NCBI GenBank assembly: GCA_001871235.1
Contig: MNUV01000045.1
Location: forward strand, 1-15,751
Direction: 5' to 3'
Source of the DNA: Candidatus Falkowbacteria bacterium CG1_02_41_21
Lineage (GTDB): Bacteria > Patescibacteriota > Patescibacteriia > Patescibacteriales > UBA12465
Length of the DNA stretch: 15,751 bases
Part shown: in pieces, positions 1 to 6,635 of the stretch
Layout of the letters: each line of letters opens with the position of its first letter
Position numbering within the stretch: the stretch's first letter is position 1
Notes under the pieces: model-generated
What the model saw: only the letters and a program-made list of their open reading frames with translations
Databases searched by the model: none
Told to the model about the DNA's origin: nothing
Position numbers and translations under genes: made by a program

Positions 1-406
1 CTAAACAGAAAGAGATGGTATAAGAGCCGCCATTTTCCGTTTGATCATAATAAAAAGAATTTTGGTTAGAAGCGCAAGAGCCGTCAGCCGGACTCGGAGC
101 TGAGGGAATAACTTGCATATAAGTAGAAGTACCGGCCGAAGAGGTAGAATAGATTTGGCCGGTATTCCACTCGGTAGCGGTGGGATATCTGTTATTATCA
201 TTGAAGAACAGCTCTAGGGCTGTTTGGACTTGTTTCATGTCTCCGGCTCTTTTGGCATCACGGGACTTAGCTCTGGCATTAGACAGAGAAATAATGGAAA
301 CAGTGGCTAAAATACCAATAATGGCTATTACCACGAGAAGTTCAATAAGGGTAAAGGCGGATTTTTTGCTACCTTTTAATGCCCCCCCTTGGATTTTTAG
401 GCGCAT
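1..406 (-). CDS. Type IV pilin-like / pseudopilin protein, 3' end outside window
   Basis: The minus-strand frame from the ATG at 406 stays open to base 1, giving at least 135 residues; the stop lies outside the window. The N-terminus is a class III prepilin signal: a basic leader with several lysines, then AFTLIELLVVIAIIGILA beginning at residue 17, with the usual Glu at mature position 5. The hydrophobic helix is followed by AKSRDAKRAGDMKQVQTAL and NNRYPT, both typical of bacterial pseudopilins of this type. A prepilin peptidase would be expected to cleave before Phe18 and methylate it. The residue before the cut is Ala rather than the usual Gly. The leader contains seven consecutive G bases (codons 7-9). 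The protein is probably a structural subunit of a type IV pilus or type II-like fibre. Whether it is a major or minor pilin cannot be told from this fragment. No Shine-Dalgarno precedes the ATG. Confidence 0.9.
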   Translation of the reverse strand, partial: MRLKIQGGALKGSKKSAFTLIELLVVIAIIGILATVSIISLSNARAKSRDAKRAGDMKQVQTALELFFNDNNRYPTATEWNTGQIYSTSSAGTSTYMQVIPSAPSPADGSCASNQNSFYYDQTENGGSYTISFCL

Positions 407-433
407 AGAATTGAGAGTTTAATTACTACTGAT

Positions 434-462
434 ATTATAGCATACTACCCCCCCCCCGGCAA
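434..462 (-). promoter_or_regulatory. Promoter of the pilin gene (extended -10, poly-G spacer)
   Basis: The minus strand has a perfect extended -10, TGCTATAAT (TATAAT at 434-439, TG at 441-442). A weak -35, TTGCCG (4 of 6 consensus), lies at 457-462. The spacer is exactly 17 bp and holds nine of the ten G bases of the homopolymer at 448-457; the tenth is in the -35 hexamer. The -10 ends 27 nt before the pilin ATG, predicting a leader of about 20 nt. Confidence 0.7.
448..457. repeat. Homopolymer C10/G10 tract inside a promoter spacer
   Basis: Ten consecutive C on the plus strand (G on the transcribed-gene strand) lie between the -35 and -10 elements of the pilin promoter. Such a tract is out of character for the surrounding AT-rich sequence. 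Homopolymer tracts of this length are prone to slipped-strand mispairing. Confidence 0.95.
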
Positions 463-492
463 ATAGAAAATAATCCATTCTTGGTATCAAAA

Positions 493-1641
493 TTATTTTT
501 TGTTGAAAAGTTCCAAATAGCGCTGGGCGGTATTCGCCCAATTAAATCGCTTGACCTGCTCCAAACCGTCTCGTCTCAATCTCTCCGCCAAAGCGTCATC
601 AGTCAAAACCTGTTCTAGCGCCGTAGTTATGGCGTTAGTGTTATAGGGATCAACGATTAAGGTGGCTGACCCGACTATTTCCGGCAAACTGGAAACATTG
701 CTGGTAATGACCGGCGCGCCACAAGCCATCGCCTCCAGTGGCGGGAAACCAAAACCTTCATAGAATGAAGGATAAGCAAAAACCGAGCATAAACTATAGA
801 GAGCCGGCTTATCCGCTTTATCAATATAACCCAAAAATTTAATGTCAGCTTGATAGTCCGAAGCATATAATTCCTTGAAAATATCCTTTATTTTCCAACC
901 GGTAGCTCCGGCTATCACCAATTTTACTCCCGAGAATGCCGGATTACGCCGCCGCAAGTCGTTATAGGCTCGAATCAAGCCAATCAGGTTTTTGCGCGGC
1001 TCAACATTGCCCAGATACAGGATAAATTTTTCCGGCAAACCATAACGCAGCTTTACCGCCTCCAATTCTTCCAAATCATCAATCGGACGATAAGCGCTAT
1101 CAATACCGGAGTAAATGACATTGATTTTTTCTGGAGCAATCCCCAAAAGCTCAATAATATCCTGCTTAGTATTCCCCGAAACGGCAATTAAATGATCAAA
1201 ATTGGCCACCAATTTCTGGACATTAATCAATTGATGCCAAAAATTCTTCCGCTGATTGAAAAACTCCGGGTAACGCAAAAAAGATAAATCATGAATAGTC
1301 AAAAATTTTTGGGCCGATTTTGACAAAGACAGAAAATTAATATGCGGACTCCAAAAAACATCGACGCCCCCGATTACTTTATCAATTTGCGGATAATGAA
1401 ATAATTTCTGTAAAACGTAATTAAATATTTTATTGGGGTAACGCGTCCCGATTACTTTCACATTCTGAGCGGCAAAATTCGGTAAACGATAAGCTAAATC
1501 GCGCCCGGAATTATAATACAAGCGATAGTCATTATTTTGATCCAACCGTAAAAATTCATTGACCAAATGAAAAGTGTATTCGGACACGCCGCTATAATGC
1601 TTGTCCATTAAAGTCCTGATATCAATCCCAATTTTAGACAT
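493..1641 (-). CDS. Glycosyltransferase family 4 protein
   Basis: A full-length GT-B fold glycosyltransferase of 382 residues. The N-terminal half holds the acceptor domain, with [14 protein letters not shown] around residues 115-128 and [11 protein letters not shown] around 152-162. The C-terminal half holds the nucleotide-sugar domain: [11 protein letters not shown] (209-219), then the E-x7-E element in [10 protein letters not shown] (Glu295 and Glu303), followed by [18 protein letters not shown]. This is typical of retaining GT4 enzymes that add hexoses, often mannose, to lipid-linked glycans at the cytoplasmic membrane face. Donor and acceptor cannot be read from sequence. It has its own extended -10 promoter and is separated by a terminator from the WbaZ-like gene upstream, so it is probably transcribed independently, although the glycan context is shared. 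No Shine-Dalgarno is visible at the ATG. Confidence 0.92.
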   Translation of the reverse strand: MSKIGIDIRTLMDKHYSGVSEYTFHLVNEFLRLDQNNDYRLYYNSGRDLAYRLPNFAAQNVKVIGTRYPNKIFNYVLQKLFHYPQIDKVIGGVDVFWSPHINFLSLSKSAQKFLTIHDLSFLRYPEFFNQRKNFWHQLINVQKLVANFDHLIAVSGNTKQDIIELLGIAPEKINVIYSGIDSAYRPIDDLEELEAVKLRYGLPEKFILYLGNVEPRKNLIGLIRAYNDLRRRNPAFSGVKLVIAGATGWKIKDIFKELYASDYQADIKFLGYIDKADKPALYSLCSVFAYPSFYEGFGFPPLEAMACGAPVITSNVSSLPEIVGSATLIVDPYNTNAITTALEQVLTDDALAERLRRDGLEQVKRFNWANTAQRYLELFNKK

Positions 1642-1669
1642 ACTGCTAAAAATTACTAATTAGTATAAT

Positions 1670-1678
1670 ATTATACCA
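1670..1678 (-). promoter_or_regulatory. Extended -10 promoter of the GT4 gene
   Basis: The minus strand reads TGGTATAAT, a perfect extended -10 (TATAAT at 1670-1675). It ends 28 nt before the ATG at 1641. A TTGATT at 1690-1695 is only 14 bp away, too close for a normal -35, so the extended -10 probably carries the promoter. On the plus strand a second TATAAT lies at 1664-1669, making the region potentially bidirectional. Confidence 0.6.
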
Positions 1679-1699
1679 ACACCAAAAAAAATCAACGAG

Positions 1700-1813
1700 A
1701 TGAATATTAAAAGGAAAATTTTTGATCTTTTACTAACAACCAAAATCTGGCTATACTACGCGACGCTATTACTCTTTTTTGAAATCAGTAATCTGGGGAA
1801 AAAACCGTTTTAA
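1700..1813 (+). CDS. Possible 37-aa small hydrophobic protein (divergent)
   Basis: This is the only plausible plus-strand reading frame outside gene shadows. The ATG at 1700 opens a 37-residue frame ending in TAA at 1811-1813. The product starts with a basic stretch (MNIKRKIFDLL), has a hydrophobic centre (IWLYYATLLLFFEI) and ends with basic residues. That is the shape of a short single-pass membrane peptide. A plus-strand TATAAT (1664-1669) lies 30 nt upstream of the ATG. The palindrome at 1831-1855, followed by a T-rich stretch, could terminate it. There is no clear Shine-Dalgarno and no recognised homologue, so it may be chance in an AT-rich spacer. Confidence 0.25.
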   Translation: MNIKRKIFDLLLTTKIWLYYATLLLFFEISNLGKKPF

Positions 1814-1821
1814 AGCCAACC

Positions 1822-1855
1822 AAAAAAACAAGAGGCAAATCAATTAATTGCCTCT
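1822..1855 (-). terminator. Intrinsic terminator after the WbaZ-like gene (bidirectional)
   Basis: Perfect 8-bp arms AGAGGCAA (1831-1838) and TTGCCTCT (1848-1855) enclose a 9-nt loop. On the minus strand the stem is followed by TGTTTTTTTG (T7 at 1822-1828). The stop codon of the WbaZ-like gene (1840-1842) lies in the loop. A T-rich run at 1856-1866 would let the same stem work on the plus strand. Confidence 0.85.
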
Positions 1856-2991
1856 TTATTTTTTTGATAATGCCGAGCCACGAACTCCTTCATCTGATGC
1901 TTGAAATTCACCACCGAGAAAGTTTCCGCCCAACGACGGATAACCACACTATCCCAATGATATTCACCAGTTTTTGTTTTCGTATAAAATTTGTGCACGA
2001 TGTCAACAATAGCGCTGGGTGTCTGCTGGTCAAAAAATACACCGGTCTCACCTTCTTTGACAGTTTCGGTGGCTCCACCCTGGCGGTAGGCGATAACGGG
2101 ACGGCCGGAAGCCATGGCTTCGAGCGGTGTAATGCCAAAATCCTCTTCTTGGGGATTGATAAAAGCTAAAGAATTCCGATACAACTCGGCTTTCTCTTCA
2201 TCGCTCACCCGACCGACAAATTCAATATTGGCGGCCTCTCCGGCAATTTTTCGGAGTCGTTTCAAATCTACCCCATCCCCGAATATTTTCAAACGATATT
2301 CATTCCCCAAAGATTTGAAAGCCTCAATCACCATATCCACCCGCTTATAAGGCACCAAGCGACAGCCAATCAAGAAATATGGTTTCGCTTGTTTCAAGGG
2401 ATTAATATCGGCCACACTAAAACGTTCCGTTTCCACCGGCGGATAAATTACGCTACTGTCGCGGCGATAATATTTAATGATTCTCTCCTGCACCGTCTTA
2501 GAATTAGCGATAAAGACATCTACCCGATCGGCCGCCAACTTATCCCACATTCTGATGCGATTCAAGATCAAGGAAATGATTTTCTTCATCCACTTATTAT
2601 ATTTCAACTCATTAATATATTGATGGGTATCGCTCCAGAGATACCGGGTGGGGGTATGACAATAGCAGATATGGAGAGTATGGGGCGAGGTAATGACACC
2701 CTTGGCAAAAGAACTGGTATCGGATAGCACTAAATCATATTCATCCAAATCGAAAAACTCCACAGCCATCGGCATAAATGCCAAATACCATTGATAGTGC
2801 TTGACTCCGCCCGGCAGTTTCTGAATGATGGAAGTTTCAATTCTCTTCCCTTTGTAATTTTTGTTGGCATTGGCTGGCTCATAAAGCAAGGTGTAAATCG
2901 GAGCGTCCGGATACATATCAGCAAAAACCTGAAGGACCTTTTCCGCTCCCCCGTCTTGCGCCAAATGATCGTGGACTAAAGCTACTTTCAT
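1840..2991 (-). CDS. Glycosyltransferase family 4, WbaZ-like (mannosyltransferase type)
   Basis: A 383-residue GT4 enzyme. The N-terminus MKVALVHDHLAQDGGAEKVL is the acceptor-domain start typical of the WbaZ-like subgroup, and ICYCHTPTRYLWSD (108-121) is a strong subgroup signature. The donor domain shows GCRLVPYKRVDMVIEAF (209-225) and an E-x7-E pair (Glu283 and Glu291) in EEDFGITPLEAMASGRPVI. WbaZ relatives transfer mannose, from GDP-mannose in characterised cases, during O-antigen or exopolysaccharide assembly; the donor here is inferred from family only. The gene begins 3 bp after the stop of the sugar-phosphate transferase gene and has an excellent Shine-Dalgarno within that gene's 3' end, so translation is probably coupled. 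It ends with TGA inside an intrinsic terminator. Confidence 0.92.
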   Translation of the reverse strand: MKVALVHDHLAQDGGAEKVLQVFADMYPDAPIYTLLYEPANANKNYKGKRIETSIIQKLPGGVKHYQWYLAFMPMAVEFFDLDEYDLVLSDTSSFAKGVITSPHTLHICYCHTPTRYLWSDTHQYINELKYNKWMKKIISLILNRIRMWDKLAADRVDVFIANSKTVQERIIKYYRRDSSVIYPPVETERFSVADINPLKQAKPYFLIGCRLVPYKRVDMVIEAFKSLGNEYRLKIFGDGVDLKRLRKIAGEAANIEFVGRVSDEEKAELYRNSLAFINPQEEDFGITPLEAMASGRPVIAYRQGGATETVKEGETGVFFDQQTPSAIVDIVHKFYTKTKTGEYHWDSVVIRRWAETFSVVNFKHQMKEFVARHYQKNKEAIN

Positions 2992-2994
2992 AAA

Positions 2995-4443
2995 TTATTC
3001 CACCTCCCGATGCTTGACCACCGCCAAAGGAGTTTTTAATAAAATTGATAAATCCAACAAGAGAGACCAGTTCTCAATATAATAAATATCCAACTTAACC
3101 TCTTCTTCAAAGGCCAAATCACTGCGTCCGGAAACTTGAGCCAAACCGGTAATTCCCGGCTTAATGGTCAAGGTTTTGCGGTGATGTTGTTCATATTTGG
3201 CTACTTCTTCTGGTAAATGAGGTCGCGGTCCGATGAGACTCATCCGACCGATAAAGACCAAAAATAATTCCGGCAATTCATCAATGCTCCAACGGCGGAT
3301 AAATTTACCGACCCGAGTCACGCGCGGATCATCTTTGATTTTAAGCAAAGGCCCCTCGCCCCGCACATTCTTGTCCGCCAATTCTTTATAACGCATATTG
3401 TCAGTTCCTGGAATCATGGAACGAAATTTAAAATACTTGAAAGGTTTGCCACCGCGACCCACCCGGTAAACATAAGAGCCGTCATCCCGCCGGGAAAAGA
3501 AAACTGGGCCGTGAGAATCCAGTTTAATGGCAATCATCGTAATCAGTAAAATTGGAGATAAAATTAAAATAATCAGACCTGACAAAATAACATCGACTAA
3601 ACGTTTGGTAATGGTGCCCCAACCTTCCAGCGTCGTCCGCTTCACTTCCGCCACCGGAATACCGGCAATTTCCGAGACTTCAGTTCGCAGCACTTTGACT
3701 CCCAGAAGATCGGCCACATATTTGAAAACCAGATGATGATCATTGGCGAAGTCATACAAACGCAGTGTTTCCACCTTGCTCATATTAGGATCGGCTTGGA
3801 TTATCTCATCAATCACCAGATCCCCCCGATGCTCAATTTTTCCGGCTTCATATTCTTTGATAAAATCATCCAGTTCATGCACCGTATCTAAAGAAAAATC
3901 CCGCACTCGTTTGACCACCTCATAACCGGAATTAGCCCGAACCAAAAATTCATGGACCAAACTATCGGCCGTCTTCGCGGCCCCGACCACAATAACTTTA
4001 CGCACTCCCAGGCCATAATGGAACATGATTTTTTGAAAAAAACGAACTAATAAACGACCTAAAATTACGTATAAAATAGCGAATAAATAGCCGGCTAAAA
4101 CAATAAAGCGAGAATTAAACATCTCCCGCACGAAGAAAATATAAACCACCAGGACCACCAAACCTAAGGAACAAGCGACAATCACTCCCCAAATTTCTTG
4201 AGCTATTTTTCTCGGACCGGAAATGGCATAAAGCCCGGACAACGCGAAAATAACCAGCCAAATCAGTCCCACCACCAAGACCACCAGATTATAGGAAGCG
4301 ATATCAAAATCAAACTGCACCGGTCTGATACCGGCGGCCAAATCGGAAAAACGCAAATAATAAGCTGAAACCCCGGCCAGAAAAATCATCAGATAATCTA
4401 ATGGGACTAAAGCCAACGAAAAAATAAACTCAGATTTTTTCAT
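2995..4443 (-). CDS. Polyprenyl glycosylphosphotransferase (sugar-1-phosphate transferase)
   Basis: A 482-residue protein of the exopolysaccharide polyprenyl glycosylphosphotransferase family. The N-terminus has about four membrane helices (PLDYLMIFLAGVSAYYLRFS and following), then a Rossmann-like CoA-binding-type region (VRKVIVVGAAKTADSLVHEF). A further membrane segment (SGLIILILSPILLI) leads into the catalytic bacterial sugar transferase domain. The catalytic part shows KYFKFRSM, RWSIDELPEL, IGPRPHLPEE and KPGITGLAQVSGRSD. The enzyme transfers a sugar-1-phosphate from a nucleotide sugar to undecaprenyl phosphate, the first step of lipid-linked glycan assembly; the sugar is not predictable. 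I chose the ATG at 4443 because it gives the usual MKKS-type start. The upstream in-frame ATG at 4485 adds 14 unconserved residues and lies in a hairpin after rnpB. The next gene is translationally coupled. Confidence 0.9.
   Translation of the reverse strand: MKKSEFIFSLALVPLDYLMIFLAGVSAYYLRFSDLAAGIRPVQFDFDIASYNLVVLVVGLIWLVIFALSGLYAISGPRKIAQEIWGVIVACSLGLVVLVVYIFFVREMFNSRFIVLAGYLFAILYVILGRLLVRFFQKIMFHYGLGVRKVIVVGAAKTADSLVHEFLVRANSGYEVVKRVRDFSLDTVHELDDFIKEYEAGKIEHRGDLVIDEIIQADPNMSKVETLRLYDFANDHHLVFKYVADLLGVKVLRTEVSEIAGIPVAEVKRTTLEGWGTITKRLVDVILSGLIILILSPILLITMIAIKLDSHGPVFFSRRDDGSYVYRVGRGGKPFKYFKFRSMIPGTDNMRYKELADKNVRGEGPLLKIKDDPRVTRVGKFIRRWSIDELPELFLVFIGRMSLIGPRPHLPEEVAKYEQHHRKTLTIKPGITGLAQVSGRSDLAFEEEVKLDIYYIENWSLLLDLSILLKTPLAVVKHREVE
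3000..3008 (-). promoter_or_regulatory. Strong Shine-Dalgarno of the WbaZ-like gene
   Basis: The minus strand carries GGGAGGTGG 8 nt before the ATG at 2991, inside the last codons of the upstream sugar transferase gene. It is the only strong ribosome binding site seen in the window, and it fixes this start codon. Confidence 0.85.
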
Positions 4444-4461
4444 ATCTAATTTAAATTTTAA

Positions 4462-4497
4462 CAAAAAATAAAATACAAAAATCAATGAATTTGATTT
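4462..4497 (-). terminator. Weak AT-rich hairpin downstream of rnpB
   Basis: On the minus strand, arms AAATCAA and TTGATTT (plus 4491-4497 and 4479-4485) with a 5-nt loop are followed by a T-rich run (4462-4478). The stem has few GC pairs, so readthrough from rnpB into the sugar transferase gene is likely. Confidence 0.4.
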
Positions 4498-4515
4498 CTG
4501 ACTTTTAATTTCTGT

Positions 4516-4899
4516 ATAACTGAGATAGGTTATAAGCCGGATTCTGTCCCGGAAAAATTAATTCCCTTGGATAGCCATTTATCTAGCCCTAATATTACTA
4601 TTAAGGTCTGGCGAACTACTTTTTCTTTGCTTCAAACAGAAACAAAGTTTGTTCTTGCTCCCCGATAGGGTTTACCGCGCGCCTTTGTCGCCAAAGGGCG
4701 AAGGCTATCAAAAGCCAACTTTTCACCTTTCGTCCATTAAAAATGAACTAGTATTGTCTCTGTGGCACTTTCCCTAAATCCTAGTGTAGGATTCGGTGGG
4801 CATTACCCACTATCGCCGGTCCTAATAAAAGAACCCAGGAGTCCGGACTTTCCTCTCCCATCAAGAAGATGAGAGCGACTATCCGCCTGTCTCAATTAT
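4516..4899 (-). ncRNA. rnpB: RNase P RNA
   Basis: This is the catalytic RNA that removes 5' leaders from pre-tRNAs. Conserved blocks appear in order on the minus strand: GAGGAAAGTCCGGACTCC (P4 region), GGGAAAGTGCCACAGA, GGTGAAAAG, GGTAAACCC, GGAGCAAG, AGATAAATGGCTATCCA and ACAGAATCCGGCTTAT. The ends are set by a 14-bp P1 helix with one mismatch, pairing 4886-4899 with 4516-4529. A hairpin of nine pairs (4625-4633 with 4639-4647) occupies the expected P15 position, but its loop, TGTTT, lacks the GGU that normally pairs with tRNA CCA. A strong promoter lies immediately upstream. The gene sits between the htpX terminator and the sugar transferase gene. The 384-nt length is normal. Confidence 0.95.
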
Positions 4900-4904
4900 T
4901 TAAT

Positions 4905-4933
4905 ATTGTACTAGATTAAGAGCTAAAAGTCAA
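4905..4933 (-). promoter_or_regulatory. rnpB promoter
   Basis: The minus strand has TTGACT (4928-4933), a 17-bp spacer and TACAAT (4905-4910), each hexamer 5 of 6 consensus. The predicted start near 4898 coincides with the 5' end of the P1 helix. The -35 overlaps the T-run of the preceding terminator. Confidence 0.85.
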
Positions 4934-4959
4934 AAAAGGCCAAAATTAATGGCCTTTTT
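4932..4959 (-). terminator. Intrinsic terminator after htpX
   Basis: Arms AAAAAGGCCA and TGGCCTTTTT (4933-4942 and 4950-4959) form a 10-bp stem with a 7-nt loop. On the minus strand it is followed by T-rich sequence, 20 nt past the htpX stop. It ends the ileS-lemA-htpX unit. Confidence 0.88.
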
Positions 4960-4980
4960 CTATATCTTTAAATCTATTAT

Positions 4981-5889
4981 CTATTTAATCCCCCGCAGAG
5001 CCTTCAAGCGCTCTTCCACCGGCGGATGGGTCATAAACATCTTCGTAAACCAAGAGACTTTTTTTCCGCTGTCTTCCTTGAAAGGCGAAGAAAAATATAA
5101 ATGAGCTGTAGCCCGATTAGCCGCCTCCAGCGGCTCAGTATCTTGTGAAATCTTCTCCAAGGCTCGAGCTAGGCCTTCGGGATAACGTGTCAGAAGGGCG
5201 CCATTGGCATCAGCCAAAAACTCTCGTTTGCGCGAAATAGAAAACTGCATTAGATAAGCGAAGAGCGGTGCCAAAATCGACAAAACAATAGCCACCACGG
5301 TGATAACTAAAGCTAATTGTCCGCCTTCTCTATTGTCATCACTTTTCCGGCCGCCAAAGAAGCTCCAACGTCTAAACCAATCAGCCAAAAGAACCACCAT
5401 ACCCACCAAAACAGTCACAATGGTCGCCAGCAGTATATCGCGATTACCGATATGAGATAATTCATGAGCGATAACCCCCTCCAGTTCAGCTTTGGCCAGT
5501 TTATCTAAAAGACCGGAGGTCACCGCAATCACCGCATGTTCTGGATCGCGCCCGGTCGCGAAAGCATTGGGAGCGCTATCATCAATGATATATATTTTGG
5601 GTAACGGCAAACCGGCAGTGATGCAAAGATTTTCCACGATGTGAAAAAGTTCCCGATTAGAATCATGGTTGATTTCATGAGCGGCACTCATCGCCAAAAC
5701 TATCTTATCGCTCCACCAATAACTGACAAAACTGGAAATGATACTAAAAATTACCACCCCGTACAAAATGGCCGGTTCATTCATGGCAGCCGCAAAAATA
5801 TAGGCCGCTAAGATGATAAAAAGCGAAAAGCCGAATAAAAGCAGCCAAGTTTTCCGCTGGTTAGAACTGACGTTATTATAGAGAGTCAT
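4981..5889 (-). CDS. htpX: HtpX-family M48 membrane zinc metalloprotease
   Basis: A 302-residue integral-membrane peptidase of the M48 family that degrades misfolded membrane proteins with its active site facing the cytoplasm. Two N-terminal helices (residues about 15-35 and 41-58) precede the catalytic domain. The zinc motif HELSH is at 142-146 within GVIAHELSHIGNRD, and the third ligand is Glu223 in KREFLADANGA. PNAFATGRDPEHAVIAVTSGLL (107-128) is diagnostic of HtpX, and two further helices lie at about 153-169 and 191-213. The C-terminal THPPVEERLKAL is also conserved. The length matches the family. It lies downstream of lemA and a 44-codon gene whose stop is only 3 bp before this ATG. The lemA-htpX pairing is common in bacteria. 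No Shine-Dalgarno is seen. Confidence 0.95.
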   Translation of the reverse strand: MTLYNNVSSNQRKTWLLLFGFSLFIILAAYIFAAAMNEPAILYGVVIFSIISSFVSYWWSDKIVLAMSAAHEINHDSNRELFHIVENLCITAGLPLPKIYIIDDSAPNAFATGRDPEHAVIAVTSGLLDKLAKAELEGVIAHELSHIGNRDILLATIVTVLVGMVVLLADWFRRWSFFGGRKSDDNREGGQLALVITVVAIVLSILAPLFAYLMQFSISRKREFLADANGALLTRYPEGLARALEKISQDTEPLEAANRATAHLYFSSPFKEDSGKKVSWFTKMFMTHPPVEERLKALRGIK

Positions 5890-5892
5890 AAA

Positions 5893-6027
5893 TTAATCAA
5901 AAAAATATTTTTTGGCGATAAAAAAGGCCACTCCAGCGATAATCAGAATTCCGATTATTGGCAAAAAATCGCTGAAAGTCGAACCACTGCCAACTTTAGG
6001 CGCCACATCAGCCAAAGATTGAGTCAT
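5893..6027 (-). CDS. 44-aa single-pass membrane protein between lemA and htpX
   Basis: An ATG at 6027 opens a 44-codon frame ending with TAA at 5893-5895. The product starts with a short polar segment (MTQSLADVAPKVGSGSTFSD), continues with one hydrophobic helix (about residues 21-38) and ends with KKYFFD. The lysines after the helix predict a cytoplasmic C-terminus. It fills the gap between lemA (21 bp away) and htpX (3 bp away) on the same strand, which argues that it is real and co-expressed. No known family is recognised. By position it could be a small accessory or adaptor of the LemA/HtpX membrane unit; that is inference only. There is no Shine-Dalgarno, as for most genes here. Confidence 0.6.
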   Translation of the reverse strand: MTQSLADVAPKVGSGSTFSDFLPIIGILIIAGVAFFIAKKYFFD

Positions 6028-6048
6028 ATATTTTAATTTAAATTGTAA

Positions 6049-6615
6049 TTAAAATTTTACCGCCACCGGTTCTTTGGCTTTGGCATCGGTCACCTCAAAG
6101 AAAGGATAATTTAAGAAACCTAACTGCTTACCGATAATATTAGTTGGAAACACTTGTAATTTAGTATTGAAGTCACGCACATTGCCGTTATAAAAACGAC
6201 GGGAAGCCATAATCTTATCTTCCGTATCAGTCAATTCTCTTTGTAATTCTAAAAAGTTTTGATTAGCCTTCAGGTCCGGATAACTTTCCGACAACGCAAA
6301 AATTGATTTTAAAGTTGAAGATAGTGCATTTTCGGCTTGAATCTGTTCGGTCGCATTTCCCTTCTCATTAGCCTTCATGGCTTGATTGCGAGCTATAATT
6401 ACCTTTTCTAAAGTGGCTTGCTCGTGAGTGGCATAACCCTTCACGGTCTCCACCAAGTTAGGAATTAAATCATAACGACGTTTCATTTGCACATCCATAT
6501 CGCTCCGAGCCTCTTCCACGCGATTTTTCAAACGGATTAAACCGTTGTACAGGGAAACCAAAACAATGATCAGCAAAACAATCGCTCCCGAGATAATCCA
6601 AAATGTAGTTGACAT
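6049..6615 (-). CDS. lemA: LemA family membrane protein
   Basis: A 188-residue LemA protein. One N-terminal membrane anchor (residues about 6-24) is followed by the hallmark YNGLIRLKNRVEEARSDMDVQMKRRYDLIPNLVETVKGY, and then a long helical coiled region with the conserved YPDLKANQNF and NRRFYN-like block (here ASRRFYNGNVRDFN). FPTNIIGKQLGF near the C-terminus is also typical. The function of LemA is not settled; it is a membrane-anchored helical bundle often encoded next to HtpX-type or other proteases. Here it follows ileS by 20 bp and precedes a small membrane protein gene and htpX, so the four are probably one transcript. Confidence 0.95.
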   Translation of the reverse strand: MSTTFWIISGAIVLLIIVLVSLYNGLIRLKNRVEEARSDMDVQMKRRYDLIPNLVETVKGYATHEQATLEKVIIARNQAMKANEKGNATEQIQAENALSSTLKSIFALSESYPDLKANQNFLELQRELTDTEDKIMASRRFYNGNVRDFNTKLQVFPTNIIGKQLGFLNYPFFEVTDAKAKEPVAVKF

Positions 6616-6635
6616 AATTTTATATTTTTTAATTA

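Noticed and set aside
1..201. 66-residue open frame on the minus strand at the left edge
   Set aside because: It is out of frame with the pilin gene, whose frame is open from 406 to base 1 and shows unmistakable pilin sequence.
1840..1842. Possibility that TGA is a sense codon, as in Gracilibacteria
   Set aside because: TGA ends the WbaZ-like protein at its normal length inside a terminator, and no conserved gene here contains internal TGA.
4444..4485. In-frame upstream start for the sugar transferase at 4485
   Set aside because: The extra 14 residues are not family-like and the ATG lies in a hairpin following rnpB.
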